Shown: in pieces, positions 18,917-29,015 of the stretch
How positions within the stretch are numbered: the first letter of the stretch is position 1
Layout: the number at the start of each line of letters is the position of its first letter
Assembly (NCBI GenBank): GCA_963666825.2
Contig: OY763044.2
Span: 5,642,001 to 5,706,000, forward strand
Source: Saccharicrinis sp963666825
GTDB lineage: Bacteria > Bacteroidota > Bacteroidia > Bacteroidales > Marinilabiliaceae
DNA: 64,000 nt
Reading direction: 5' to 3'
The notes under the pieces: model-generated
What the model saw: the letters and a program-made list of their open reading frames with translations, nothing else
What the model was told of the DNA's origin: nothing
The model's database searches: none
Made by a program: the position numbers and the translations under genes

Positions 18917-19312
18917 CTATTCAGGTCTTCCTGGTCCGCCAGGTCCACGACCTCGGTTTTTTCTCATTTCTTCTTCATTCTTTAGCATTTGTTCGTATTG
19001 TTCTTCTGTTAGAACTTTTTTGAACTCTGCATTTCTCTCTTCGCGCATTGTTTCCATTTCTTCGCGCATAGACTCTCTGTCTCCGGAAGAATTTTTCCTT
19101 TGCTCTTTCATTTTTTGTGCGTATTTTAAATTGATAGCACTAACTTCAGTTGTTTGTTTATCTGAAAGATTTAGTTCTTTTTTCATTCTTTCAGTTTGCA
19201 TCTTGCTCATATCCTCAGCATTGAATTCTTTGTGTTGAGGTTGTGCATTTGCAGTTAAAGCCATGCTTACAAATAGTATTGTAAAAATGCTAAAAAGTAT
19301 ATTTTTCATCAT
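18917..19312 (-). CDS. Small exported Spy/CpxP-like helical protein
   Basis: This 131-residue protein has a clear signal peptide (about residues 1-23, ANA|QP). The mature part is a charged helical hairpin rich in Met, Glu, Lys and Arg. It includes ELNLSDKQTTEVSAIN and VLTEEQYEQM, which resemble the LTxxQ motif of Spy/CpxP periplasmic chaperones and sensors. It ends in a Gly/Pro/Arg tail. Bacteroidota have many such small proteins of uncertain role, often stress-induced. It stands alone between pbpC and the glycosyltransferase genes. Confidence 0.7.
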   Translation of the reverse strand: MMKNILFSIFTILFVSMALTANAQPQHKEFNAEDMSKMQTERMKKELNLSDKQTTEVSAINLKYAQKMKEQRKNSSGDRESMREEMETMREERNAEFKKVLTEEQYEQMLKNEEEMRKNRGRGPGGPGRPE

Positions 19313-19419
19313 TGTAAAAATTAATTGTTTATTTATTCTAACAATAGGTAAGACGACAATTAATTAATTACCCTTCGCATGAAAATGATATTTTATGAAA
19401 TTTATTGATTGTTTAGATG

Positions 19420-20172
19420 TTAGAACCTTTTGTTCCTAATCAGAAAAGAAAAGAATTTGATTGAAATAGGAATGTGATTAATACATGTAGGAATAAAACC
19501 ATAATGTTCAGACATGATTTTAAATCTTTCCTTTAGTCCAGCAGCTATATTTTGTTTCGTAATACCTCCATCTAAAAATTTACTTAAGGTTAGATGGGTA
19601 TTAGTGATTGATTTTGCATTTTTTAGGGCTAATAAACACCATTCAAAGTCTGCCGAAAATTTATATTTCAGATTATAAAGTTGAATAATCGATTTTTTTG
19701 CAATAAATGACTGATGACTTACCAGCATTCCCTTCTTGAAGCTTTTCCAGGTTAATTTTTCAGGAGGAGAAAGTCTTCTGTTGCCAATTTTATTTCCATT
19801 GGTATCAATCATTACAGTATCGCCATAATAAATGTCAGAATTAGGGCTGGATAAAATAATATCTTCAACAGTATTTTTACCTGCTAATTCATCTCCGGAA
19901 TTCATAAACCAGATATAATCTCCGGTTGAAATATTGATGCCTTTATTCATGGCATCATAAATACCGTAGTCAGGTTTGCTGATCCATTTTGAAATTTTCG
20001 AATCGTATTTCTTAATAATATTTATCGTGTTGTCTTTTGAATCCCCATCTATGATAATATATTCAATGTTATTATAAGTTTGATTAATGACAGATTTTAT
20101 TGTGGCTTCAAGAGTTTGTTCGCCATTAAAAACAACTGTAATAATTGAAACTTTAGGTGAAAATTGCGACAT
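19420..20172 (-). CDS. Family 2 glycosyltransferase
   Basis: This 250-residue protein has a GT-A fold signature: SIITVVFNGEQTLEATIKSV at the N-terminus, IIIDGDSKDNT for the nucleotide site, and FMNSGDEL as the DxD-like metal motif. KPDYGIYDAMNKGI is typical of WcaA-like GT2 enzymes of exopolysaccharide and lipopolysaccharide pathways. It has no membrane helix. It starts 9 bp after the GT4 gene, so the two probably add consecutive sugars. The acceptor is unknown. Confidence 0.88.
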   Translation of the reverse strand: MSQFSPKVSIITVVFNGEQTLEATIKSVINQTYNNIEYIIIDGDSKDNTINIIKKYDSKISKWISKPDYGIYDAMNKGINISTGDYIWFMNSGDELAGKNTVEDIILSSPNSDIYYGDTVMIDTNGNKIGNRRLSPPEKLTWKSFKKGMLVSHQSFIAKKSIIQLYNLKYKFSADFEWCLLALKNAKSITNTHLTLSKFLDGGITKQNIAAGLKERFKIMSEHYGFIPTCINHIPISIKFFSFLIRNKRF

Positions 20173-20181
20173 CAGTAATAT

Positions 20182-21441
20182 TTATAATAAACTTCTATAA
20201 AGATTAAGGTATTTTTCTGCAATTACTTCGTTCGAGTAATTCTTTACTACAGAATTTCTAGCATTATTTTTAATGCTATTTATATCTGGATGGAATAGTG
20301 CTTTGTAAATACTTATTGCTAAGCCATCACTATCTTTCATTGTAGTCAGAAAGCCATTTTTATTATTTTCAATCATTTCAGGAACTCCTCCAACGCTAAA
20401 GCTTACAACAGGTATTCCACAAGCTTGGGCTTCCATTACTGTATTAGGAAGATTGTCTTGCAGGGAAGGTAAAATAAAAACGTCAGCAGAATTATAAAGT
20501 TTAATAATCTGATCGATCTTATTGATGAAGCTCATTTTGTGTACTTTATAAGGATACTTTGATAGATCCATATCTTTTGTCTTTCCAAATATCACCAATT
20601 CAACATCGTTTACAAGTTCAGGATATCTGATGTCCAGAATATGCAACGCTTCCATTAAATACCTTGATCCTTTTCTTGGGTCTGAGATATCAGCCGCACC
20701 AAATAAGATTAATTTCTTGTCGATAGGTAAATTAAATTCTTTACGACATTCGTCCTTATTAAGTGGTTTAAAAAGGTTTGTATCAATTGGATTAGGAATA
20801 GAAGATATTTTTTTTCGTCGAAGTAAAGAGCTTTCCTGCGCTAAAGATCCTAACCATCTGCTACAAGAAACGGCATGAATCTTTGCGTCAGACCATATCT
20901 TCATTTTTTTTTCATGGATTCTAAATGATAAATCCTTATTATTTGACCATCTTAAAAAAGGACAATTTCCACAATCATCGATATAATGATTACATTCATT
21001 GGCATAATGACAGCCTCCTGTAAAGGGCCACATGTCATGCATGGTCCATACAATAGGTTTCTTCAACTTAAAAAGTTGATCTAAGTTCTTGAGTGAAAGA
21101 AAACCATGGTTGATCCAATGTAAATGAATGATATCAGCCTCTTTTACTAGTGGGTGATTACTAATGTTTACACCCGAAATTGCCGGAGAAAATTTATATC
21201 TAACACCTTTGTTTTTTTCATATGGCAGAAAATAAAGGCGTTCATTAATAAAACGTTTTAAAGCTTTGTTTTTACCAACTTTATTGTGGCTTAAGGTTGA
21301 TATATCCTGATTATTACTAACAGGATCTTCAACCAGCATTTTTACATCAACATTATTTTCTTTTAAAGAAGAATAAAGTCTGTTAGCAGCTACTGCGGCC
21401 CCGCCTGAAGTTGCAGATTTATTAATGATTAGAATTTTCAA
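20182..21441 (-). CDS. Family 4 glycosyltransferase
   Basis: This 419-residue protein is a GT-B enzyme. The N-terminal domain begins with SGGAAVAANRLYSSL and carries the VWTMHDMWPFTGGCHYA segment, followed by several Cys (about residues 135-160) as in a known WcaC-like subgroup. The C-terminal domain has the GT4 nucleotide-sugar motif EAQACGIPVVSFSVGGVPEM. It is paired with the GT2 gene downstream, and nadB ends 49 bp upstream. The sugar and acceptor cannot be told. Confidence 0.88.
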   Translation of the reverse strand: MKILIINKSATSGGAAVAANRLYSSLKENNVDVKMLVEDPVSNNQDISTLSHNKVGKNKALKRFINERLYFLPYEKNKGVRYKFSPAISGVNISNHPLVKEADIIHLHWINHGFLSLKNLDQLFKLKKPIVWTMHDMWPFTGGCHYANECNHYIDDCGNCPFLRWSNNKDLSFRIHEKKMKIWSDAKIHAVSCSRWLGSLAQESSLLRRKKISSIPNPIDTNLFKPLNKDECRKEFNLPIDKKLILFGAADISDPRKGSRYLMEALHILDIRYPELVNDVELVIFGKTKDMDLSKYPYKVHKMSFINKIDQIIKLYNSADVFILPSLQDNLPNTVMEAQACGIPVVSFSVGGVPEMIENNKNGFLTTMKDSDGLAISIYKALFHPDINSIKNNARNSVVKNYSNEVIAEKYLNLYRSLL

Positions 21442-21490
21442 AGCTTATGCTGTCGATTTTTGGTTTAGTATCGAATTTTGTACTTCAGAT

Positions 21491-23065
21491 TTATAGTTTT
21501 GTTCTTAATTTATTGTGATCTAATGTATAGTGTAATCCTTTGCTTTCTTTTCTTTTCATGGCCATTCTTATAATTAAGTAGCCCACATTTATTTTGTTTC
21601 TTAGTTCGCAAAGTTCTTGAGTAACAATAGAATCATCAAACAAGTTTTCCGTTTCTCTGTATATAAGTTCCAATCTGTCTAATGCTCTTTTTAATCGTAA
21701 ATTAGATCTTACAATACCCACATAATTACTTAGGATTTGTTCTACCTCTTTATTAGTCTGAGTAATTAATACCATTTCCTCATTGTGAGAAGTTCCTTCG
21801 TCATTCCAGCTAGGTATTTCGGTGTTGTACTCAATTTCGCTTAGCTTAGTAACTGCATCCTTAGCTGCTTTATCAGCATAAACAATTGCTTCTAATAATG
21901 AGTTAGAAGCCAGTCTATTTGCTCCATGCAAGCCTGTTGATGAACATTCGCCTGCAGCATATAAGTTAATAATAGAACTTCGTCCCTTTAAATCAACCTT
22001 GATTCCACCACAAAGATAATGTGCTGCCGGAACAACCGGAATCATATCAGTTGTTATGTCAATACCTAATTCAAGGCATTTATTATAGATTGTAGGAAAA
22101 TGTTTTTTTGTTTCTTCAGCTTCTTTATGAGTAACATCCAGATAAACAAAGTCATCTCCTGTGTTTTTCATTTCGTTATCGATCGCACGAGCAACAATAT
22201 CACGAGGGGCAAGACATCCTCGTTTATCATATTTTTCCATGAATAAAGCACCGTCTTGTCTTCTTAAAAGTGCGCCATATCCTCTCATTGCTTCCGTAAT
22301 CAAAAATGAAGGACGTTCATTTGGATTGTATAATGAGGTAGGATGAAATTGTACAAACTCCATATTCTCAATAATACCTTTTGCCCTGTATACCATAGCA
22401 ATTCCATCGCCAGTTGCAATAGTTGGATTTGTAGTAGTTTGATAAATATTTCCAATTCCTCCGGATGCCATCATGGTTATCTTAGCCAAAATGGTTTCAA
22501 CCTTTTGAGTTTTCTCATTTAATACGTAGGCGCCATAACATTCCACATCACTTCTCCATCGATAAGTAATCTCGCCTAAATGGTGTTGTGTAATTATATC
22601 AACAGCGTAATAGTTTTCAGCTAATTCAATATTTGGATGATTTTTAGCTTTTTCAATAAGAGCTCTTTGAATTTCGAATCCTGTATTATCTAGATGATGT
22701 AATATTCTGAATTCACTATGACCACCTTCTTTGTGTAAGTCATAATGCTTAGAATCCTTTTTGTCAAATTCAGTACCCCACTCAATGAGTTGTCTGATTT
22801 GTTCCGGACCTTCTTCAACAACCATTTTTACTGCCTCTGGATTTGAAAGATAGTCACCGGCTATCATTGTATCTTCAATGTGTTTTTCGAAAGTGTCAGG
22901 TTCATAGGTAACTGAGGCAATTCCTCCCTGCGCATAAGACGTATTGGTTTCTCCAAGTTTTGTTTTGCTTATTACTAAAACACGACCTTGATCAGCAACT
23001 TTTAGGGCAAAACTTAATCCTGCAATTCCTGATCCTATAACCAAAAAATCAACCTTTTTTCTCAT
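21491..23065 (-). CDS. nadB: L-aspartate oxidase
   Basis: This 524-residue flavoprotein has the FAD-binding GSGIAGL motif at about residues 11-17 and a full succinate-dehydrogenase-like body. Diagnostic segments are TSYAQGGIA, the FHPTSLY active-site region, and CGGIKVD with GLHGANRLASNSLLE. It oxidises L-aspartate to iminoaspartate, the first step of de novo NAD synthesis. nadA and nadC are not in the window. Confidence 0.96.
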   Translation of the reverse strand: MRKKVDFLVIGSGIAGLSFALKVADQGRVLVISKTKLGETNTSYAQGGIASVTYEPDTFEKHIEDTMIAGDYLSNPEAVKMVVEEGPEQIRQLIEWGTEFDKKDSKHYDLHKEGGHSEFRILHHLDNTGFEIQRALIEKAKNHPNIELAENYYAVDIITQHHLGEITYRWRSDVECYGAYVLNEKTQKVETILAKITMMASGGIGNIYQTTTNPTIATGDGIAMVYRAKGIIENMEFVQFHPTSLYNPNERPSFLITEAMRGYGALLRRQDGALFMEKYDKRGCLAPRDIVARAIDNEMKNTGDDFVYLDVTHKEAEETKKHFPTIYNKCLELGIDITTDMIPVVPAAHYLCGGIKVDLKGRSSIINLYAAGECSSTGLHGANRLASNSLLEAIVYADKAAKDAVTKLSEIEYNTEIPSWNDEGTSHNEEMVLITQTNKEVEQILSNYVGIVRSNLRLKRALDRLELIYRETENLFDDSIVTQELCELRNKINVGYLIIRMAMKRKESKGLHYTLDHNKLRTKL

Positions 23066-23102
23066 TTTATAAAACCAATAGCTAATAATCTAAAAAGAAG
23101 TA

Positions 23103-23110
23103 CAAATATA
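23103..23110 (-). promoter_or_regulatory. -7 element for nadB
   Basis: On the minus strand TATATTTG lies 37 bp before the nadB start codon. No convincing -33 element was found at 19-21 nt. Confidence 0.4.
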
Positions 23111-23224
23111 ATTAATTAGAGAAAGGGAGGACGATAATCGTTACTTTATCTGTTTTTATTTTTCCAGATTGGGAAAAAGAATGCTTTAGAAAGCATAATA
23201 ATTCGGAAAAAAAGATTTTTGGTT

Positions 23225-23232
23225 TATTTTTG
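23225..23232 (+). promoter_or_regulatory. -7 element for glyS
   Basis: TATTTTTG matches TAnnTTTG and would give a leader of roughly 110 nt before the ATG at 23353. The -33 region (TTCGG) is only partly matched. I could not recognise a known leader element in the 23240-23352 stretch. Confidence 0.35.
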
Positions 23233-23352
23233 CACTTTCAAAGCAATTATCCTTTATTCAATAGATTAGATAAGTTAAATCAGGTTGAATAGGATAGGTA
23301 TAAAAATGTAAACAAATTATCTCTTTTAGATATAATTCTAGATAAAGTAAAT

Positions 23353-24906
23353 ATGGCTCAGGAAGATGTTTTTAAAAAATTAGTTGCCCATTGTAAAGAG
23401 TATGGGTTTGTTTTTCAATCTAGTGAAATTTATGATGGATTAGGCGCCGTTTATGACTATGGTCAATTAGGTGTTGAGCTAAAAAACAACATTAAGTCGT
23501 ATTGGTATGATGCCATGGTTAAACTTAATGAAAATGTTGTTGGATTAGATTCTGCTATTTTCATGCACCCAACAACATGGAAAGCTTCTGGTCATGTTGA
23601 TGCTTTTAATGATCCTTTGATTGATAACAAAGACAGTAAAAAACGTTACCGTGCCGATGTTTTAATCGAAGACCTGATTCAGAAATTTGAGGCTAAGATT
23701 GAGAAAGAAGTTGAGAAAGCGAAAAAACGTTTTGGCGATTCTTTTGATGAAGAGCAGTTCAAGTCAACAAATCCAAGAGTCACCGCAAATCAAGAAAAAA
23801 TCAACGAGGTTCATGGTAGATTTGCAAAAGCTTTAAATGATAATGATTTAGAAGAATTAAAGCAAATTATTATTGATTATGAAGTGGTTTGTCCTATTTC
23901 TGGAACAAAAAACTGGACGGATGTGCGTCAGTTTAACCTTATGTTCTCAACAGAGATGGGATCAACAGCTGATGGATCAAGTAAAATATATTTAAGACCA
24001 GAAACAGCACAAGGTATCTTTGTGAACTTTTTGAATGTTCAAAAAACAGGTAGAATGAAGGTGCCATTTGGTATTGCTCAAATTGGTAAGGCTTTTAGAA
24101 ATGAGATTGTAGCTCGTCAGTTTATTTTCCGTATGCGTGAATTTGAGCAAATGGAAATGCAATTCTTTGTGCGTCCAGGCGAAGAAATGAAATGGTTTGA
24201 GTATTGGAAAGATTTTAGAATGAAGTGGCATAAATCACTTGGTATGGGTGATGAAAATTACCGTTACCATGATCATGATAAATTAGCTCACTATGCTAAT
24301 GCTGCTACTGATATTGAATATAGAATGCCTTTCGGTTTTAAAGAAGTGGAAGGAATTCACTCTCGTACTGATTTTGATTTATCTCAACATCAGGAGTATT
24401 CAGGTAAGAAAATTCAATACTTCGATCCTGAAATCAATAAAAGTTATGTTCCTTATGTGGTTGAAACTTCAATTGGTGTTGACAGGATGTTCCTTAGCAT
24501 GATGGCTGGTTCTTATAAAGAGGAAGAAGTCGAGGATGCAAAAGGTAAAAAAGAAGTACGTGTAGTTTTACAATTACCTGCAGTATTAGCTCCGGTTAAA
24601 ATGGCTGTTTTACCATTGTTGAAAAAAGATGGATTGCCAGAGAAAGCTCGTGAGATTGTTAATAAGTTGAAATTTGATTACAATCTTCAATATGACGAAA
24701 AAGACTCTATTGGTAAGAGATATCGTCGTCAGGATGCAATTGGAACGCCTTTCTGTATTACAGTAGATCATCAATCTCTAGAGGATAACACTGTAACAAT
24801 TCGTTATCGTGATACTATGGAACAAGAAAGGGTTTCAATAGATAACCTAGAGTCTATTTTGGATGAAAAGGTAAGTATGAAAACCTTGTTTAAAGATTTA
24901 CTATAA
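23353..24906 (+). CDS. glyS: Glycyl-tRNA synthetase, homodimeric type
   Basis: This 517-residue class II synthetase is the eukaryote-like alpha2 form. Motif 2 appears as FRNEIVARQFIFRMREFEQME. The segments LRPETAQGIFVNF and SIGVDRMFLSMM are family signatures, and a C-terminal anticodon-binding domain begins near residue 410. It charges tRNA-Gly. A strong bidirectional terminator separates it from the convergent glmS. Confidence 0.96.
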   Translation: MAQEDVFKKLVAHCKEYGFVFQSSEIYDGLGAVYDYGQLGVELKNNIKSYWYDAMVKLNENVVGLDSAIFMHPTTWKASGHVDAFNDPLIDNKDSKKRYRADVLIEDLIQKFEAKIEKEVEKAKKRFGDSFDEEQFKSTNPRVTANQEKINEVHGRFAKALNDNDLEELKQIIIDYEVVCPISGTKNWTDVRQFNLMFSTEMGSTADGSSKIYLRPETAQGIFVNFLNVQKTGRMKVPFGIAQIGKAFRNEIVARQFIFRMREFEQMEMQFFVRPGEEMKWFEYWKDFRMKWHKSLGMGDENYRYHDHDKLAHYANAATDIEYRMPFGFKEVEGIHSRTDFDLSQHQEYSGKKIQYFDPEINKSYVPYVVETSIGVDRMFLSMMAGSYKEEEVEDAKGKKEVRVVLQLPAVLAPVKMAVLPLLKKDGLPEKAREIVNKLKFDYNLQYDEKDSIGKRYRRQDAIGTPFCITVDHQSLEDNTVTIRYRDTMEQERVSIDNLESILDEKVSMKTLFKDLL

Positions 24907-24925
24907 TCGAAAGCTATTATAAAGG

Positions 24926-24952
24926 AAAAGCCGGGTAAAACCCGGCTTTTTT
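24926..24952. terminator. Bidirectional terminator between glyS and glmS
   Basis: A perfect 11-bp stem (24926-24936 with 24940-24950) has a 3-nt loop. It is flanked by a T-run on the plus strand and TTTT on the minus strand. It can end both convergent transcripts. Confidence 0.9.
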
Positions 24953-24972
24953 ATTATTTGATAATTTAGAAT

Positions 24973-26808
24973 TTATTCTACAGTAACGGATTTTGCTAAG
25001 TTTCGTGGTTGATCTACGTTGCAACCTCTCAATACAGCAATGTGGTATGACATAATTTGTAAAGGTACTACTGCCAATAGAGGAGCGATTGATTCGTGAC
25101 AATCAGGAACTTCAATGACATGATTTGCCATTTTCTTAATGGTTTCATCTCCTTCGGATACAATTGCAATGATATTACCGTTTCGAGCTTTAACTTCCTG
25201 AATATTACTTACAATTTTCTCATAAGATTTATCCTTTGTTGCAATAACACAAACAGGCATATTTTGGTCAATAAGAGCAATTGGACCATGCTTCATTTCT
25301 GCAGCAGGATATCCTTCTGCATGTATGTAAGAGATTTCTTTTAGTTTTAGAGCACCTTCAAGTGCAACAGGGAATAAATTTCCACGGCCCAGATATAATG
25401 CATTTGTTGCATCTTTATATGTACTGGCAATCTCTTTGATATAATTTTCAGATTTAAGTATAATGTCAATTTTTTCCGGAACTAAAGTTAATTCGTGAAT
25501 CAGTTTCTTGTATAATTCATCATATAAGGTTCCTCTTTTACGACCAATCATAAAGGCCATCATGGTTAATACTGTTACCTGAGAAGTAAAGGCTTTTGTT
25601 GAAGCAACACCAATTTCAATTCCGGCATGAGTATAAACGCCTGCATGAGTTTCTCTGGGAATACTTGATCCAACCACATTACAAATTCCAAGAATAGTAG
25701 CTCCTTTTTTCTTTGCCATTTTTATGGCGGCAAGAGTATCTGCAGTTTCTCCACTTTGTGAGATGGCAATGATAACGTCATCAGAATTAATGATTGGATT
25801 TCTGTATCTGAACTCAGATGCATATTCCACTTCTACAGGGATTCGTGCGTATTCTTCGAAAAGATATTCGCCTACCAAACCTGCATGCCATGATGTTCCG
25901 CAGGCGATTATGATAATACGTTTGGCCTGAGTAAGTTTTGGCAAAACATCAATGATTCCGCCTAAAAATATTTTTGTTTTGTCAATTGAAATACGACCTC
26001 TAAAGGTATCTCCAATTGAGTGAGGTTGTTCGTGAATCTCTTTAAGCATGTAATGTTCGTAACCATTCTTATCAATTTCATCAATGCTTAATTCAACCTT
26101 CTGAATTTTAGGTTTTTGTTTATCGTTCTGAATATTTTTTAATACAAGATCATCCTTAGTTAAAATAGCAACATCTTCGTCATTTAAATAGATAACCTGA
26201 TCTGTATATTCAATGATAGGAGAAGCGTCAGAAGCCAAAAAGTATTCGTGTTCTCCAACTCCAATCACTAAAGGACTACCTTTTCTGGCAGCAATAAGTT
26301 TTTCCTTCTCATCTTCGCAGGAGATAACTAAACCATATGCTCCGATTACTTTCGAAAGTGCTACTCTTATGGCAATTTCAGCATCAACTTTTTGTTCCAG
26401 ATAGATGCTTTCGATAAAATTTACCAGTACTTCAGTATCTGTTTCACTTTGAAACTTATACCCTCTGTTTATAAGTTCCTTTTTAATGTGAGCGTAATTT
26501 TCAATGATACCATTATGAACTAAAGTAAATTTTCCGTTCATAGAAGTATGTGGATGGGCGTTGGAATCATTGGGCTCACCGTGAGTTGCCCAGCGGGTAT
26601 GTCCAATCCCAATTTTACCACTAATGTTTTGATCTTTAGCAAAGTTGTCAAGATCTTTAACTTTTCCCATTTTTTTATAGGTATGGGTTCCTGAATTAAT
26701 TAAAGTTACTCCAGCAGAGTCATATCCTCGATATTCTAACCGCTGAAGCCCCTTAATAAGTATTGGATAAGCAGGTTTCTCTCCTACATAAGCTACAATT
26801 CCACACAT
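24973..26808 (-). CDS. glmS: Glutamine--fructose-6-phosphate aminotransferase (isomerizing)
   Basis: This 611-residue protein has the full GlmS architecture. The catalytic N-terminal Cys follows the initiator Met (MCGIVAYVG). The class II glutamine amidotransferase domain spans about residues 2-220. Two SIS sugar-isomerase domains follow, with SQSGETADT. It makes glucosamine-6-phosphate for peptidoglycan and lipopolysaccharide. It lies 66 bp downstream of the DUF4954 gene on the same strand. I looked for a glmS ribozyme and saw none in the short upstream gap. Confidence 0.97.
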   Translation of the reverse strand: MCGIVAYVGEKPAYPILIKGLQRLEYRGYDSAGVTLINSGTHTYKKMGKVKDLDNFAKDQNISGKIGIGHTRWATHGEPNDSNAHPHTSMNGKFTLVHNGIIENYAHIKKELINRGYKFQSETDTEVLVNFIESIYLEQKVDAEIAIRVALSKVIGAYGLVISCEDEKEKLIAARKGSPLVIGVGEHEYFLASDASPIIEYTDQVIYLNDEDVAILTKDDLVLKNIQNDKQKPKIQKVELSIDEIDKNGYEHYMLKEIHEQPHSIGDTFRGRISIDKTKIFLGGIIDVLPKLTQAKRIIIIACGTSWHAGLVGEYLFEEYARIPVEVEYASEFRYRNPIINSDDVIIAISQSGETADTLAAIKMAKKKGATILGICNVVGSSIPRETHAGVYTHAGIEIGVASTKAFTSQVTVLTMMAFMIGRKRGTLYDELYKKLIHELTLVPEKIDIILKSENYIKEIASTYKDATNALYLGRGNLFPVALEGALKLKEISYIHAEGYPAAEMKHGPIALIDQNMPVCVIATKDKSYEKIVSNIQEVKARNGNIIAIVSEGDETIKKMANHVIEVPDCHESIAPLLAVVPLQIMSYHIAVLRGCNVDQPRNLAKSVTVE

Positions 26809-26874
26809 AGTTTGATTTTTTGAATTCCTTTAAATATTATGACAAATAAATAGTGTCAAATACGTATTTGTTTG

Positions 26875-28857
26875 TTAGTTATTTAAAGAGCTGATTATTA
26901 ATGTTCCAATAGTATTATTTTCTTCTGTTGATTTTTTAAGAGTTACAATAAAAGAGTCGTCTTCTAAAGACCCTCTTATTTTTAGAAAATCCATTTCTTT
27001 ATCATTATTATCTCCGTCTTGTCCAAATCCAATCATTGTTTTTACATTGAATTCTTTTTTTGCATCCATATTAATAGACGCAAAAATCTTATTGTTATTG
27101 TCAATCCAAAGATTGATAAAATCAATAATTTGATTAGGTGAACAAGAGCTTATATCGATGTTAAAATATTGTTTTAAAACTTGAAAAGCATGTGCTGCTT
27201 TTTCTAATGCATAGCGGGAGAAAATTTCTTCAAAATAATTATTAAGGCTTGCTAAATTAAATGAAGAATTTGTTAGTCTTGTTTCAAGTTCTGAGATGTA
27301 ATTTTTCTTGCAAATTAATCCTCCCAGGTCTATCCATATATCATTTTCTTCTGTATTGTAATTCTTATCTTTTAGAGCAAGAAAATCATTGTTTTTCAAG
27401 GTGCTTATTAATTCATCTCCAACATATTTTATTAATGCTTGCTCATATAATTTAATGCCACGATTGATTGATCCTAATGTGATTTGAGTGTTTTTATACA
27501 AGACTTGCTTCGCTTGTGGTGAAGCTTTTCCTTGTAGAGTTTTTAATATCTCAATTCCATCTATTATTGTATTTATAGTATAGGGGTTTAAAGCTTCAGT
27601 AATTAACTGATCATAAAGGTCCGATCCTTTGCGTTTGTCTCTTGAAGGCCACTTTTGAACATCTCTTGTTGTTCCAACACTAAATAAGTTTTGGCCTGGC
27701 ATTAATACGCTTTTGCCACTATCTTCAATTAAATAAGAAAATGGGAGTTCTGAAATATCAGGATTGTTATAATGTCTACCCAGTACCATTGTGAAGGCTC
27801 CGATTTTACCCGGCCATAATATATATGAATCGCTACCGGTTTTGCTACCTCGTTCAATAATGCCTTGATGTACAGGGCCTAACTTATACATGTGGTTACT
27901 TTGGTTTGTCCCACTACCAGCGTTGAAAAACGAGTAATAACCAGCAATTAAAAGAGTCGATTTATGATGTGTAACAGTATATGGACCTGCAAATATAGCA
28001 CAGCCTTCACCTTGTAAACATTGACTGTTGCTGAAAAAAACGGAATTTTCAGCTGTATAATGGTTTGAAATTTCACATCCTTGACCAACAAAACAATGTC
28101 TCAAATAGGCTCCATCTGATATTGTTGAACATGCAGAGAATATAAAATTAGATGCATTTACATTAAAACCAACATAGGAAGGAGAATCTTGCGAACTATT
28201 TACACTTCCTTCTTCTAGTTTGGTGACACTTTCTATAGTACAATATGGTCCTATGTTAACATTGGTTATTGTGCCACTATTAATAATGATAGAATTATTT
28301 CCTATGGTTCCTTGTTGGCTTTTTACCAAACTTGCATAGTTTTTAACCAGATCTTTAATCGCTTTTTGAAGTTTAGGTTTATAAGAGTAAAAGGCCATTA
28401 TATATGCAGTATGAACAGAAAGTTGATCGTAAAGGAATATTTCTCTTCCTCCTGCTTCATTTATAGGCGTTACTTTAATTCCATTTCCAAATGAGGTTTC
28501 GCCTAAAGTTTTGAGGCTGTCTACATTTAAAATAATACAGTTCTCTTTTATGATATAATTACTAATCGAGGAACCAACATTCTTTATGTAAGAATTGCTC
28601 CCGATGATGCAATTATGAATATGAGCATTGTAAATTCCGGCAAAATCGTGTAAATAGTTATTTGAAATTTTATTACTAAATACTCCAAGATAATTAATGC
28701 CTGAGAAAACACAAGATTTAATATGATCCGGAATAAAATCTTCATCAACAAAAACATTATCCCATCCATCTATCGCTGCGCAACTTTGTATCTCTAATTT
28801 GTTGATTTCAGCTGACGATAGATTTCTATAATTCATATTTTCTTTATTTGTAATCAT
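26875..28857 (-). CDS. DUF4954-type left-handed beta-helix protein
   Basis: This 660-residue protein has no signal peptide. Residues about 45-330 show hexapeptide-like repeats (for example NAHIHNCIIGSNSYIKNVG and HCFVGQGCEISNHYT), as in left-handed beta-helix acyl- or nucleotidyl-transferases. The rest is alpha-rich. It resembles the Bacteroidota family annotated as DUF4954. The hexapeptide fold and the glmS and glycogen-synthase neighbours suggest a sugar-nucleotide role, which is inference. An internal ATG at codon 8 (MNYRNLSS) is an equally plausible start. Confidence 0.75.
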   Translation of the reverse strand: MITNKENMNYRNLSSAEINKLEIQSCAAIDGWDNVFVDEDFIPDHIKSCVFSGINYLGVFSNKISNNYLHDFAGIYNAHIHNCIIGSNSYIKNVGSSISNYIIKENCIILNVDSLKTLGETSFGNGIKVTPINEAGGREIFLYDQLSVHTAYIMAFYSYKPKLQKAIKDLVKNYASLVKSQQGTIGNNSIIINSGTITNVNIGPYCTIESVTKLEEGSVNSSQDSPSYVGFNVNASNFIFSACSTISDGAYLRHCFVGQGCEISNHYTAENSVFFSNSQCLQGEGCAIFAGPYTVTHHKSTLLIAGYYSFFNAGSGTNQSNHMYKLGPVHQGIIERGSKTGSDSYILWPGKIGAFTMVLGRHYNNPDISELPFSYLIEDSGKSVLMPGQNLFSVGTTRDVQKWPSRDKRKGSDLYDQLITEALNPYTINTIIDGIEILKTLQGKASPQAKQVLYKNTQITLGSINRGIKLYEQALIKYVGDELISTLKNNDFLALKDKNYNTEENDIWIDLGGLICKKNYISELETRLTNSSFNLASLNNYFEEIFSRYALEKAAHAFQVLKQYFNIDISSCSPNQIIDFINLWIDNNNKIFASINMDAKKEFNVKTMIGFGQDGDNNDKEMDFLKIRGSLEDDSFIVTLKKSTEENNTIGTLIISSLNN

Positions 28858-28950
28858 TTAACTAAAAGTATTAAAAAGAAAAGTATTTGTTTACTAAAAC
28901 TTGATGAATGAAAATAATTATACGATAAATCAATAATTTGACTAAATAGG

Positions 28951-28987
28951 CAAAAAAAACTGCCATACTTATTTAAAGTATGGCAGT
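28951..28987 (-). terminator. Terminator after the glycogen synthase-like gene
   Basis: A perfect 12-bp stem (28959-28970 with 28976-28987) has a 5-nt loop and is followed on the minus strand by an 8-nt T-run. It isolates the DUF4954-glmS transcript from the gene upstream. Confidence 0.88.
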
Positions 28988-29015
28988 GATAATATTTGAT
29001 AAATATTATAAAATC

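Noticed and set aside
26809..26874. glmS ribozyme
   Set aside because: The upstream gap is only 66 bp and shows none of the ribozyme's conserved core.
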